DNA of 64,000 nucleotides from Pseudomonas wuhanensis (GTDB lineage Bacteria; Pseudomonadota; Gammaproteobacteria; Pseudomonadales; Pseudomonadaceae): NCBI RefSeq assembly GCF_030687395.1, contig NZ_CP117430.1, positions 5,518,001 to 5,582,000 of the forward strand, read 5' to 3'. Shown piece by piece: positions 34,756 to 45,376 of this stretch (position 1 is its first letter; each line of letters starts with the position of its first letter). The notes under the pieces were generated by a model. It saw only the letters and a program-made list of their open reading frames with translations, ran no database searches and was not told where the DNA came from. The position numbers and the translations under genes were made by a program.

Positions 34756-35391
34756 TTAAGGGGTATCGGGCTGATTCGCCGGATGGGCCAGGAAGAAGGC
34801 TGGATGTGTCGCCGCCAGCGCCGCCACTCGCCGAATTCGCGGGTAGGCTTCCAATGAAATATTGAAGCGCTCGGCCGCATACAACTGCGGGATCAAATAG
34901 ACGTCCGCCAGCCCCGGTTGATCGCCAAAGCAATAACCGGTGTCACCGATCAATTGCTCCACCGTCGCCAACCCTTGGCTGATCCAATGACCGATCCACT
35001 CAACCACCTGCGGCTCATCGTGCCCCAATTGGCGCAGTTTATTGAGCACGCTGACGTTATGCAGCGGGTGAACATCGCAACCGATCACCGCTGCCACGCC
35101 ACGCTCATGAGCGCGGGCGGCCAAGTCTTTGGACAGCAGCGGCACCTGTGGATAACGTTCCTCCAGGTACTCGATGATCGCCGGTGACTGGATCAGCAAT
35201 TCTCCCTCATCAGTGCGCAAGGCCGGCACCCGGCCTTGCGGGTTGATGCTCAGGTACGTCGGCTGCCGATGTTCGCCACCTGGCGGCGCGATCAGGTTGA
35301 TCGGCAGCGCCTGGTAATCCAGCCCCTTGAGCGCCAACGCAATACGCACCCGGAAAGACGAGGTCGAACGGTAGTAGGTATAGAGTTCCAT
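34756..35391 (-). CDS. maiA: Maleylacetoacetate isomerase
   Basis: The 211-residue zeta-class glutathione transferase isomerises maleylacetoacetate to fumarylacetoacetate. The glutathione site YYRSTSSFRVRIAL (residues 6-19, Ser-Ser-x-x-Arg motif) and the N-capping QSPAIIEYLEERYP are present. It is the last gene of the leftward hmgA-fahA-maiA operon, 12 bases after fahA, in the order of the tyrosine/homogentisate pathway. Confidence 0.93.
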   Translation of the reverse strand: MELYTYYRSTSSFRVRIALALKGLDYQALPINLIAPPGGEHRQPTYLSINPQGRVPALRTDEGELLIQSPAIIEYLEERYPQVPLLSKDLAARAHERGVAAVIGCDVHPLHNVSVLNKLRQLGHDEPQVVEWIGHWISQGLATVEQLIGDTGYCFGDQPGLADVYLIPQLYAAERFNISLEAYPRIRRVAALAATHPAFFLAHPANQPDTP

Positions 35392-35403
35392 GACCCGATC
35401 CTC

Positions 35404-36708
35404 TTAGCGCGCTGGCAGTACTTTGCCGCGGCATTCGCCGAAACCGATGGACGCAAAACCTTCGCGGCTGCAACGCGCCCGCAGGATGATTTCGTCGCCG
35501 TCCTCGAGGAATTTACGCACCTCGCCCGAGGCCAGTTCGATCGGCTTCTTACCGCCCTCGGTGATTTCCAGCAGGCTGCCGAACTGACCGCTCTCAGGAC
35601 CGGACAGCGTGCCCGAACCGAACAGATCACCGGCCTGCAACTGGCAACCGTTGACGCTGTGGTGCGCAACCAGTTGCGCGACGGTCCAGTACATGTGTTG
35701 GGTGTTGCTGAGGGTCAGACGATGGGCTGGCAGATTTTGCTCGCGCATCGACTCGGTCAGCAGCAGCACTTCGAGTTCGATGTCGAAGGCTCCGGCGGCC
35801 TGATCACGTTTGTCGAACAGGTAAGGCAGCGGCTGCGGGTCACCTTCCGGACGCGCCGGCTGCGCACGACGGAACGGTTCCAGCGCTTCGGCCGTCACCA
35901 CCCACGGCGAAATGCTGGTGATGAAACTCTTGGACAGGAACGGCCCCAGCGGCTGGTATTCCCAGGCCTGGATATCCCGCGCCGACCAGTCGTTGAGCAG
36001 GCAGAAACCGGCGATGTGCTCGGCGGCGTCACCGATGGCGATCGAGTCGCCCATGGCATTGCCCGGACCGATCCAGATGCCCAGTTCCAATTCGTAGTCC
36101 AGGCGTGCGCACGGACCAAACGTCGGCTCGGTCTGGCCGGCCGGCAGGGTCTGGCCTTTCGGCCGACGTACGTCGGTGCCGGACGGGCGAATGGTCGAGG
36201 CGCGGCCGTGGTAACCGATCGGCACGTACTTGTAGTTCGGCAGCAACGGGTTATCCGGGCGGAACAGTTTGCCGACATTTTGCGCATGCTCGATGCCCAC
36301 GTAGAAGTCGGTGTAGTCGTTGATCTTCGCCGGCAGGTGCATCTGGCAATCCGCCGCCAGCGGCAGCAGTTTGGCGCCTTGGGCTTCGATCTTGCCGCGT
36401 AGGGTGCTGCCTTCGGCAAACAATTCCAGCAGACGTTCGCGCAAAGCGACACGAGCATCGCGGCCCAATTCGAAGAACGCATTCAGCTGACCACCACGGG
36501 TGGCTTCGACTGCTCTCTTCGCAATGCCATCGAACAGGCCGGCATCCAGTGCCGCCTCCAGATCAAAGATATGGTCGCCGATTGCCACGCCACTGCGCGG
36601 CGTGGAGCCCTTCACGCTGAATATGCCCAACGGCAGGTTTTGCAGCGGAAAATCCGCGTGGCCGTTGGCGGAGGCAACCCAGCTACGAGTGATGGAAGTC
36701 TGAGTCAT
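35404..36708 (-). CDS. fahA: Fumarylacetoacetase
   Basis: The 434-residue enzyme hydrolyses fumarylacetoacetate to fumarate and acetoacetate. It has the N-terminal FAH domain (about 20-120) and the catalytic domain with YTDFYVGIEHAQNVGKLFRP, DYELELGIWIGPGN and NDWSARDIQAWEYQPLGPF (given in parts), which carry the metal and catalytic residues. Length and motifs match bacterial and human FAH (about 420). It starts three bases after the hmgA stop. Confidence 0.93.
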   Translation of the reverse strand: MTQTSITRSWVASANGHADFPLQNLPLGIFSVKGSTPRSGVAIGDHIFDLEAALDAGLFDGIAKRAVEATRGGQLNAFFELGRDARVALRERLLELFAEGSTLRGKIEAQGAKLLPLAADCQMHLPAKINDYTDFYVGIEHAQNVGKLFRPDNPLLPNYKYVPIGYHGRASTIRPSGTDVRRPKGQTLPAGQTEPTFGPCARLDYELELGIWIGPGNAMGDSIAIGDAAEHIAGFCLLNDWSARDIQAWEYQPLGPFLSKSFITSISPWVVTAEALEPFRRAQPARPEGDPQPLPYLFDKRDQAAGAFDIELEVLLLTESMREQNLPAHRLTLSNTQHMYWTVAQLVAHHSVNGCQLQAGDLFGSGTLSGPESGQFGSLLEITEGGKKPIELASGEVRKFLEDGDEIILRARCSREGFASIGFGECRGKVLPAR

Positions 36709-36711
36709 GGG

Positions 36712-38016
36712 TTATCTCCGGGTCGGGTCGAAAGTGGCGGGCAACGTGGCCCAGCAGGCGTCGTAATTGTTTTGCAGTTGTGGGCAATCCAGGGCGAATC
36801 GGCTCGGGCGCAACACTTGGCTGGTCTCGAACATGAAGGCCATGGTGTTATCGATTTTAGCCGGCGCCAGTTCAGCGTTGATCGCCTTGGTGCAGGTCTC
36901 GCCGTCGGGGCCGTGGGCGCTCATGCAGCTGTGCAACGACGCACCGCCAGGCACGAAACCTTCGGCCTTGGCATCGTATTCGCCCTGGATCAGGCCCATG
37001 AATTCGTTCATCAGGTTGCGGTGGAACCACGGCGGACGGAACGTCTTCTCCGCGACCATCCAGCGTGGAGGGAAGATCACGAAGTCCAGATTGGCCAGAC
37101 CATGCACGCTGGTCGGCGAGGTCAGGACGGTAAAAATCGATGGATCCGGGTGATCGAAACTGACCGTGCCGATGGTGTTGAAACGGCGCAGGTCATATTT
37201 GTATGGCACGTTATTGCCGTGCCAGGCGACCACGTTCAGCGGCGAATGATCAAGCTCGCAACCCCACAACTGGCCGAGAAATTTCTGTACCAGAGTGGTC
37301 GGTTGCTTGAGGTTTTCGTAATGGGCCACCGGGGTCATGAAGTCGCGGGGGTTGGCCAGGCCATTGCTGCCAATCGGCCCCAAATCCGGCAGGCGCAATG
37401 GCGCGCCGTGGTTTTCGGCGATGTAGCCGCGGGCTTGCGGATCGAGCAGTTCGACGCGGAATTTCAACCCGCGCGGCAGAACGGCGATTTCCAGCGGTTC
37501 CAACTCCAGCACGCCCAGTTCGGTGGCGATGCGCAAGCGGCCCAGTTCCGGCACCAGCAACAGTTCGCCGTCGGCGTTGAAGAACACGCGCTCCATGGAG
37601 CGATTGGCGCGGTAGTTATAGATACTGATCCCGGCCGGTTTTTCCGCGCCCGAGTTGGCGGCCATGCTCACCAGCCCGTCAATGAAATCGGTGGGTTCGG
37701 TCGGAATGTCCAAGGGGTTCCAGCGCAGGCGATTGGGGGTCACTTCACCCAGTGGGCCGCCGGCCAGCTGCCGATCCAGTTTGACGAATGCCGGGTGGTT
37801 GGCCGATGGCTGGATGCGGTACATCCAGGTCCGTCGTGCTTCGCTGCGGGGCATGGTAAAGGCCGTGCCGGAGAACAGTTCGGTGTACAAGCCATATGGA
37901 GTTTTTTGCGGAGAGTTCTGGCCGACGGGCAGTGCGCCGGGCAACGCTTCGCTGCTGAATTCGTTGCCAAAGCCTGACTGATAAGCCAGCGCTGGCGCCG
38001 TTGAATCGAGGTTCAT
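36712..38016 (-). CDS. hmgA: Homogentisate 1,2-dioxygenase
   Basis: The 434-residue Fe(II) dioxygenase cleaves homogentisate to maleylacetoacetate. It begins with a strong AGGAGG-type site. [19 protein letters not shown] near the N-terminus and, in the C-terminal cupin, [18 protein letters not shown] and [16 protein letters not shown] carry the iron-ligand region. It is the first gene of the hmgA-fahA-maiA operon and is divergent from hmgR, whose operators lie in the gap. Confidence 0.94.
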   Translation of the reverse strand: MNLDSTAPALAYQSGFGNEFSSEALPGALPVGQNSPQKTPYGLYTELFSGTAFTMPRSEARRTWMYRIQPSANHPAFVKLDRQLAGGPLGEVTPNRLRWNPLDIPTEPTDFIDGLVSMAANSGAEKPAGISIYNYRANRSMERVFFNADGELLLVPELGRLRIATELGVLELEPLEIAVLPRGLKFRVELLDPQARGYIAENHGAPLRLPDLGPIGSNGLANPRDFMTPVAHYENLKQPTTLVQKFLGQLWGCELDHSPLNVVAWHGNNVPYKYDLRRFNTIGTVSFDHPDPSIFTVLTSPTSVHGLANLDFVIFPPRWMVAEKTFRPPWFHRNLMNEFMGLIQGEYDAKAEGFVPGGASLHSCMSAHGPDGETCTKAINAELAPAKIDNTMAFMFETSQVLRPSRFALDCPQLQNNYDACWATLPATFDPTRR

Positions 38017-38092
38017 GGAGCCTCCTGAACGGGAGTAGGCAATGGCCGGTCACTCTGCTGAAGAGGTCTTGGCACGCCTGGGTTATTTTTAT

Positions 38093-38127
38093 CGTAATTC
38101 GATTACGCATAACGTAATTTGATTGGT
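38093..38127 (-). promoter_or_regulatory. Two candidate HmgR operators, 20 bases apart
   Basis: CGTAATTCGATTACG (38093-38107) is a perfect inverted repeat (CGTAAT-TCG-ATTACG). CGTAATTTGATTGG starts exactly 20 bases later and keeps most of it. Two helical turns between copies would place repressor dimers on the same face. They lie between hmgA and hmgR, where the IclR-type repressor HmgR should act with homogentisate as inducer. Confidence 0.65.
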
Positions 38128-38180
38128 ATTGACCGTCAAGCTATAAAGACGCCCATTCGTCCCGGGATCACACCGCCTCC

Positions 38181-38960
38181 ATGACCAGCGAAAGCAACGG
38201 TAAACAGAAAGTCCGCTCGGCCGAAGTCGGTACCGACATCCTCAAGGCGCTTGCCGAGCTGTCGCCCTCGACCTCGTTGTCGCGCCTGGCCGAACACGTG
38301 CAGATGCCGGCGAGCAAGGTTCACCGCTATTTGCAGGCGCTGATCGCCAGCGGTTTTGCCGAGCAGAACACCGCCACCAACCATTACGGCCTCGGCCGTG
38401 AAGCGCTTCGGGTCGGTCTGGCTGCGTTGAACAGTATGGACGTGCTGAAAGTCGCCGCCCTGCCCTTGGCCGAGTTGCGTGACGAGCTGAATGAGACCTG
38501 CTTTATAGCGGTGTGGGGGAATCAGGGCGCGACGGTGGTGCACATCGAACCGGCGGTGCGCGCGGTGACGGTGGTCACGCAATTGGGCTCGGTTTTACCG
38601 TTGCTCAGCTCGTCGACAGGGCTGGTGTTCAGTGCCTATTTGCCCCATCGCGAAACCGATGAGTTGCGCGATCTCGAAGTCCGCGCCGTCGATGTTCATC
38701 CGTTGGCCGATGAGCAGGCTTACACCACATTGTGCGAACAGATCCGTGAACGCGGCTTGCACCATGTTCACGGCTTGCTGATGCCCGGCGTGGATGCGTT
38801 GTCGGCGCCGGTGTTCAATGCGGTCGGCCAAGTGGCGGCGGTGATGACCATCGTCGGCCCGACCTCGTTGTTTCACGCCGATGAAAACGGCCCGGCGGCG
38901 CAGCGTTTGCTGGCAGCGACCCGGGCTGTGAGTTGGCGGATGGGGTATCAGCCGGAATAA
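38181..38960 (+). CDS. hmgR: IclR-family regulator HmgR of homogentisate genes
   Basis: The 259-residue protein has an N-terminal winged helix-turn-helix (residues 15-75, STSLSRLAEHVQMPASKVHR) and an IclR effector domain (about 85-255, with LPLLSSSTGLVFSAYLP). It is divergent from hmgA. In P. putida the orthologous protein represses hmgABC and releases DNA on binding homogentisate; the same role is inferred from family and location. Confidence 0.9.
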   Translation: MTSESNGKQKVRSAEVGTDILKALAELSPSTSLSRLAEHVQMPASKVHRYLQALIASGFAEQNTATNHYGLGREALRVGLAALNSMDVLKVAALPLAELRDELNETCFIAVWGNQGATVVHIEPAVRAVTVVTQLGSVLPLLSSSTGLVFSAYLPHRETDELRDLEVRAVDVHPLADEQAYTTLCEQIRERGLHHVHGLLMPGVDALSAPVFNAVGQVAAVMTIVGPTSLFHADENGPAAQRLLAATRAVSWRMGYQPE

Positions 38961-38978
38961 CGGATAACCGGTGCAGAA

Positions 38979-41900
38979 TCAACCTACGATTCGAGTTTTG
39001 CTGTCCTGGATCGAATACGCAGACGTGACTGCCGTTATGTACTCGATGCCCATTGGAACCCCGGTCACGGTCGATACAATCTCGGAAATATCTTTCACTT
39101 GCGATAGCAGGCCCACCGCTGACACGGATACACCGACTCCTGCAATCTTGCCCGCATAAAAGGTGATGGCGCTTCTCCAGGCAGAGGCAAAATGCGCATT
39201 GGCGGCGCGTTCATTGCCCTCACTATGGGCAATGAAGCCTTGTACGATCGAGCGCGTTATCCTCAAGAGACTCGCCGCCAAGCCAACGGGCGGAACAAAC
39301 AAGGAAACAACGTCAACGGCCAATTCGGTAACGATCATCACGTCGCGCCAGAAGGATTCCGAACTGCTCGTTGTCTGGTAATCGACATCCTTGATGAGGC
39401 GCCAAACCATTCTGTCGTACTCGGAATTGAAGTGAGACACCGGTGCGCTGCCTAGTAACATTGGGGCTGGTAATGCGGACCCATTCGCAGTCTCTCGGCA
39501 CTTGTCGACATAACGTTGGATGACGCCCCGATCACTCAACTTGGCAAGGCCAACGACATGCTCGCCAAGAGTGTAATTTTTCAGGTCCTGGGTCAGCGTA
39601 CCGATGGGGCGGAACTCCAACCCATCCGGAGCTTTGGGTAGGTAAATCAGGAACTCGAGTTTCCCTGCCACTACGCGGCCGAAAACGTACCCCCCCTCTA
39701 TACGCTTATTCTCCAGCACGAGCTCACAGATACCCGCACGCGGTGGACTCCCGTTCAAGACCAGCCCCGTGTCGAGACCCACTTCGCGATCCAGATCTTC
39801 GATCAGCCCCTTCAACCATTGAAAGTGTTCGTTGGGCAGAGAACCCCGCATTTTTTGTACCAGTGCAGCCCTAAGCATTTCATTTTGCTTGGTCTTGCAA
39901 TAGAGCTTGGCCTTGAGATTGTGGGAGGGCGTATTCAGGAAATTCAGTTTTAAATATTCCTCATATTTCTCACCTGGCAACAAATCAATCAGTGCGTTGA
40001 TGGTAGACACACCCAGTCGTCCCAGGGAGGTGTTGTCGAGGGATTGGAATGTCGCGGTTCTATTCGCTTCCTTGATTTTTATCAGAATGTCGCCTGACGG
40101 GGTGAGATAGGAAAACAACTTTTCGAACACTGAAACATCGCTGCGCCAGTACTCCCATTGAATGAAAAGGTTCGTGAGCGTCATCCAGTCCTGTCCCTGC
40201 AGCTTGACAGTCACTCGATCGGGATCGATTTCGGGATGAGCACCGGATTGACGGAGGTAATCGTTCAGCGCGTTCATCACCAGTTTTCGGGAGAAACCGG
40301 CAAACGATTCAATATGCAGCGGCTCTTTGGATACTTCGTAGATGGCCTTGTAATCGGTATTTAACCGGGTAAAAAGCTCACGATCCTCGCGGCCAGCGCT
40401 CCTGTACCAGTCGGGAGTGACGACCTTTTCTTCGACAATTTCCCAGTCGATGATTTTCTCGATAGCGCCCATTAATGGACCGAGGTCCATGCCGGACGAC
40501 CATTCCACCAGACTGATACCGTCCCACCACCAACTTTCGAACACAGTCCTCGATTTAACTTCAGAGAGATAGTCCTCCACAAGTTTCGCGCGATCTACGC
40601 TGTGAGCCTGCCCGATCAGAAAATCGCGACCCTGTTTTTCAAAACCCCAATTAATGAACTGACGCTTCAAGGCTGTCAGATCAGAAAACTCATACCATTC
40701 CTGGCCGGTCGGTGCACCGGGGGCATACAACACATGGGGCAAGCGATCAGGTGTGGCACTTTTTGTGCGATAGACAATCATGTCTTTGAACGGTCGAAAC
40801 CAACTGCGGAAAGCAACACTGAATGCCTCTTGCGTCGTATCACCAAACTGATAGCGCATAACGATATCCTGTGCTTTCGGGCTGATGTGCTTTTGAAGAA
40901 TCGCTGCAAAGTTACTGAGCGCGGTCTGCCTCCCCAGAACTTCTCGCATTGCCTCTTTAACTTGCGGATCAAGATAGCGATTGTTTCGTTCACTGGCGTA
41001 CTTCAAACGAAGATCAAACTGCTTGATGGCGTACTCGATATTCGAAAGCGTCAATCTTGGATTGTTATGAAAAGCTTCGAACTGAAGCTCGAGCCGTCCG
41101 ACTGCATCATGCAAACCATACATGAACACCTGCGTTAAGTTTTTACGCTCAACATGCTCGATTACTTTACCCCCCATACGTACCGAGTGCTTCACTGACA
41201 CCCAAACGGTATCGGGGTCGACACGCTTGTCATCACCACCAGAAAGATGCTCCTCCACGACTCGCCGAACATACTCCTTAAATGAAGTCAGACCGTTCAT
41301 CGCATGATGAAGATTAACCTGACTCCTCAGTAACTCCTGCTCCAAGGAGACATAAATTTCCTGATTTTCTGGGTAACTATTCTTCACCCATTGCGGCCAG
41401 GCGTTTCTGGAAATCAACTTTATCAGTTTGGTCGTCCGCCTCTTCGCATCCTGGGTCAACTCATCCAGATGCTGTACCGACTCTAACGAATGAAGAACAT
41501 TTTCTACATCAGCATTCGGCGCCTGCATCTGACGAAGATAGGAGGCAATGTTATTTCGCTGCTTATCAAGCAGTTTCAAGGTGAACGGTTGAAAAATCCC
41601 TTCATGATTTTTCAAATAACGGATGGCCGGAGCACCTCTGACTTGCTCAGCCTCATCCAGCGACACATTCTTGAGCAAGTCCGCACGAGTATCCGCCTCG
41701 CCCAGGCGTTTTTCCAAGGCCCGATGCAGCGCCGACGAAGTCTCAAATGCTTCTACCCCTTGGCCCGGGGTATAAAGAACGACCGGATAATCATTCTCAG
41801 GAATGAGTTCGTTAAGGGATTGGCCATTCAGATACATGACGAAACAGCATGCCAGCGTTGCGAATCGGCCATCCTCCAGTTCCACCGAAACACCGTAAGA

Positions 41901-42504
41901 AGATCCCCGACCATCACTATCGATAAATCTATTGATGTCTTCTTCTACTTCTCGCTTCAGCCCGCCCTCTTGTACATAGGCTGCCAACTCCTGCCAGAAA
42001 AGTGTTGCCTGCAGGTTTTGAAAGCTCGTGCTGCGTGGAGGCAGCGCCCCCCCCCTTGGCGTCGGAGCCAGGGGACGCTGACCAGTATTGATCCAGAGTC
42101 GCTGTGTATTTTTGCGCCAAAGTCTTTAACACGTCACTGATCAGGTTACCCAACGCCACCACGTCCAAACCGTGGATTCGACTCTGTTCATCTGTCGAGT
42201 CGAGCCAGTCATAGACGCCATATTGACTCTCGTCATAAACCGGAGCGCGCCCGCGAATCAGGCACGCCATGAATACATTCATCAACGAGCCTGTTGGTTC
42301 CTGACTATTACTGCCAACACGACTGTTAATGAAAACCCTGCTGATGTAGACCTCCGGCAACAAACGCTGAAGTTCTTTCAGTACACAGTCCTGCAGCACA
42401 ACTTTGAACGACGGGATTTTTTTCTGATATTCCGTCAACGACGCCAGAGCCTCATTGATCTTGATCAGGTTCTTCTGCGCAACCAACGATCCTTCGTTAA
42501 TCAT
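38979..42504 (-). pseudogene. DUF6543 (dermonecrotic toxin-like) giant protein gene, out of frame at a G9 tract
   Basis: From ATG 42504 (GGAAAG site) translation passes about 150 residues, then meets a run of nine G (plus-strand C 42047-42055) and stops early at 191 residues with an unrelated tail. With eight G the frame continues seamlessly through SFQNLQATLFWQELAAYVQE into an open frame to 38979, giving 1,174 residues. The long part has the pattern of DUF6543 large Pseudomonas toxin-like proteins: VVLYTPGQG repeats, VLYAPGAPTGQEWYEF, DLLPGEKYEEYLKL and a C-terminal membrane-type segment SLFVPPVGLAASLLR to SQVKDISEIVSTVTG. There is no signal peptide. Base composition is lower in GC than its neighbours, suggesting acquisition. 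It may be phase-variable, decayed or misassembled. Confidence 0.75.
42047..42055 (-). repeat. G9 homopolymer tract inside the DUF6543 gene
   Basis: Nine consecutive G on the coding strand follow GCCAA. Eight would restore the full frame. Such tracts slip easily in replication and are typical sites of phase variation, but also of sequencing error. Confidence 0.9.
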
Positions 42505-42683
42505 ATTTGCTTTCCATTAATGCACTTTTAAAAAGAAGTGACCAGACTCACCACTTCACCAGTGCTATTAACTTAAACCAGAAGAAAACCACAAAGACAC
42601 TTCAACTTCTTTTCAACCCATGTAGAAACAATCCGACATCAAAGCTATAAAATAAAATACACCCCTACTTTAAAAACACACTA

Positions 42684-45236
42684 TCAGCACAACCCCAGCA
42701 ATCTAGCCTTGGCGACAGCATGAGTTCTACGCTCCACTCTTAACTTTCCATAAATTCGCCGCACATGTGTTTTGACTGTATGTAATGATATGAATAGCAT
42801 CTCGGCTATTTGCTGATTTGAATTGCCCGACGCAATCAATGCGAGCACTTCCGACTCTCTCAGGCTCAGTGGACTCTCGCGAAGTCCTTCTTGAGGTCCC
42901 TGCTCGCCCTGATCGATAACGTGCAATTCTGCTAGAAGGTTGGGGCAACGCATACGTAACTGGAACAACATCTGTAGCAAGTTACAACGGCAAGCTTTGT
43001 CTTTGCCTTTCTCGAAATACTGCCGGGATAACAGAGGTTCGCCCAATATGAAGGCCGCCTCGGACATCGCCAGAAATAACTCGGCCTCCAAGCTAATCAT
43101 CCCATTCATTTGTGCTTGCTCAAGCAGGATGGAGAGCCGAGCCAGAGGATCCTCCACCCGCTGCAGTTTGACCTCAGCCAGAATCAACAAATACTCAATT
43201 CGCGGAATCAACTCCAGTGTCGCCGGCGGTGCCTGCCGTGCCTGTGGCCCCTGATAGTGTCTGAGCACCCTGCTCAACGCCTCGCGGGCCAGTTCGGGAC
43301 GCCCCTGTTGCAACCAGCACTGACTGCTGACCTGCAACAGGGCACCACGGTAGACCGTGTCCGGAATCTGCCGCTGCTGCATCAATCGCTCGGCATCGCG
43401 CAGGCGGACGAAGGCTTGGGCGTAGTCGCCCTGATTGGCGGCCAGTTGTGCCTGCCCGAGAAAACCGTACAGCGCACGCTTGTCTTGATTGCGAACGCAG
43501 TCCTCCAACCCGGCCTGAAAAAAATCTGCTGCCCGCTCATCCAGTCCCTGACACAAGGCCAGGCGCCCGCGACGCAAGGCGATTCGCCCCAGTAGAGGCG
43601 CAGCGCGGTCAGATTGCAGGCAAAGCAGTTCATGAATATTGGCGAGCAGACTTTCAGCGCGCCCGGGGGCTCCACGCTGCTCCAGCAACTGCGCATGATC
43701 GAGTTCCATCAAGCCCTCGAACACCAGCGAACCTTGCGCCCGCGCCAGGCACAGCGCCTCGCGGTTATGGGCTTGCGCCACGTCGAGTTCGCCCCTTAGC
43801 AATGCCTGTTGCGTCAAACCGGACAAACACATCAGGCGCGCCGTCCAGCATTCGGGATCGAGCGCGCTCAACGCGTCAAGGAAGTGCGCGCGCGAAGCCT
43901 CCATTCGTCCCTGCAAATGCAGCAACCAACCCTGCAATGCCTGCCAGCGTGCAATCAATTGACGCTGAAGCACCGCCGAGGGTTGAGGCGTGAAATGCGC
44001 CAAGTGAGCGATGCTGGCGGTCGCCTGTTCGAAACGTCCGGCGAACAACAGCGCAGCTGTAATCAATCCGACCAATTGCGGACTGCCCAGCGTCAGTTCC
44101 CCTCCTTGCTGCTCATGCAAACGCAACAACAGCACCACCGTCTGCTCCTCGAACAAATGCTCGAAACTGAAGTGCTGCAACAGGCTGACCGCCACTTCGT
44201 ACTCCTCGGCAAGCAATGCCTGTTCGAAGGCCGATTTCCAGTCCTGTTCGGTACAGAACCATTGGCAGGCACGCCGATGCCAGGAGCGTCCCGCCGGCCA
44301 TGGCTCATCGCGCAACAACTGGGTGAACGGGGTGAATATCTGCAGCCAATCGGTGGAGTCCCCCCAAGGTTCGATAAAACAGCCCAGCGTTTGCAAGGTC
44401 CGCAAGTACTGAGCGCCCTCTCCTGCCCCGAACAGGTGATCGCACAGGCGGGCATTGAAGCGGGGCAAGTGGGCCAGTACGCGCCAGGCCTCGCTCAACT
44501 CCGGTGTCAGCGAACTGAATAACTCGTGCTCCAGGTAATCGAGTAAGGTGTCCGCCCGCCCCTGGGGTTTGTCCTGGCGCGACCAGTCGCATTTCTGCAG
44601 CAGCGCAATGCGCACACCGGCACACCAACCGCCGGTGCGCTGAATAACCCGACTGGCCACCTTGCTCGCCTGATCCGGCACCCAGGGGCGCAATAGCTGC
44701 TCGACTTCATCTGAGGTAAAAGCCAGCGAAGCACTCTCGCACTCGTACAATTCATCATCGAGCAACAGCCGTGGCCAGTTGCATGGCGGCCGGCGACGGG
44801 CGCCCAGCCACCAGGTCAGCATCGGGCTGCTGATCGCCAGCATACGATCCAGTAACAGATCCAGCTCCGGGTTCGGCAGGCGGCAGTAGTCATCGAGAAA
44901 CAGCCAGGTCGGCGTCTGCAATCGCGCCAGACAGCCCAGCAACCCGGTTTCATCCGATGAGGCCAGCCCCAGGGTTTCTGCCAGACGATGACGAAAATCC
45001 GCCGCGCTCGACGCCACGCCAGATAATGGCAACCAATGCACTCGACACTGGCTGGGCGCCTGCAACAGGCATTCGGCGAGCAGCGCGCTCTTGCCACTGC
45101 CGGCGGGTGCGCAGAGTAATTTCACCCGTGCCGTTGAGGCCAGTAACGGTTCGCTCAAGCGAGCCCGCGACAGGTGATGAGAGGACAGGCGGGGCAGGAA
45201 TCCAGAACGGTCCAGACACGGAGTCATGGCGGTCAT
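42684..45236 (-). CDS. MalT-like LuxR-family ATP-dependent regulator
   Basis: The 850-residue protein has an N-terminal STAND ATPase with P-loop [17 protein letters not shown] (about residues 40-56) and Walker [14 protein letters not shown] long TPR-like helical region (about 330-750) follows, then a LuxR helix-turn-helix at the end ([20 protein letters not shown], then [15 protein letters not shown]). MalT-type activators bind an inducer and ATP, oligomerise and activate transcription. Downstream on the same strand is the DUF6543 gene, upstream are DUF1329 and DUF1302 genes; in pseudomonads the last two commonly accompany such a regulator. The last 350 bases are noticeably AT-richer than the rest. 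Confidence 0.85.
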   Translation of the reverse strand: MTAMTPCLDRSGFLPRLSSHHLSRARLSEPLLASTARVKLLCAPAGSGKSALLAECLLQAPSQCRVHWLPLSGVASSAADFRHRLAETLGLASSDETGLLGCLARLQTPTWLFLDDYCRLPNPELDLLLDRMLAISSPMLTWWLGARRRPPCNWPRLLLDDELYECESASLAFTSDEVEQLLRPWVPDQASKVASRVIQRTGGWCAGVRIALLQKCDWSRQDKPQGRADTLLDYLEHELFSSLTPELSEAWRVLAHLPRFNARLCDHLFGAGEGAQYLRTLQTLGCFIEPWGDSTDWLQIFTPFTQLLRDEPWPAGRSWHRRACQWFCTEQDWKSAFEQALLAEEYEVAVSLLQHFSFEHLFEEQTVVLLLRLHEQQGGELTLGSPQLVGLITAALLFAGRFEQATASIAHLAHFTPQPSAVLQRQLIARWQALQGWLLHLQGRMEASRAHFLDALSALDPECWTARLMCLSGLTQQALLRGELDVAQAHNREALCLARAQGSLVFEGLMELDHAQLLEQRGAPGRAESLLANIHELLCLQSDRAAPLLGRIALRRGRLALCQGLDERAADFFQAGLEDCVRNQDKRALYGFLGQAQLAANQGDYAQAFVRLRDAERLMQQRQIPDTVYRGALLQVSSQCWLQQGRPELAREALSRVLRHYQGPQARQAPPATLELIPRIEYLLILAEVKLQRVEDPLARLSILLEQAQMNGMISLEAELFLAMSEAAFILGEPLLSRQYFEKGKDKACRCNLLQMLFQLRMRCPNLLAELHVIDQGEQGPQEGLRESPLSLRESEVLALIASGNSNQQIAEMLFISLHTVKTHVRRIYGKLRVERRTHAVAKARLLGLC

Positions 45237-45324
45237 TGCGGCGTGCCTTTTTATAATTGTCCGGCCACCCTAGCCCTCTCCAACCCGCTTGTTGAGAAGT
45301 ATTCAGGACGCTGATTGGCGCCCA

Positions 45325-45350
45325 TAAAAAAGGCGACCCGCAGGTCGCCT
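45325..45350 (-). terminator. Rho-independent terminator after the DUF1329 gene
   Basis: On the minus strand AGGCGACC-TGC-GGGTCGCC is followed by six T. It lies 27 bases behind the stop of the DUF1329 gene and closes the DUF1302-DUF1329 operon. Confidence 0.88.
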
Positions 45351-45376
45351 CTGGTGATGTCGATGTATCAAAACCC

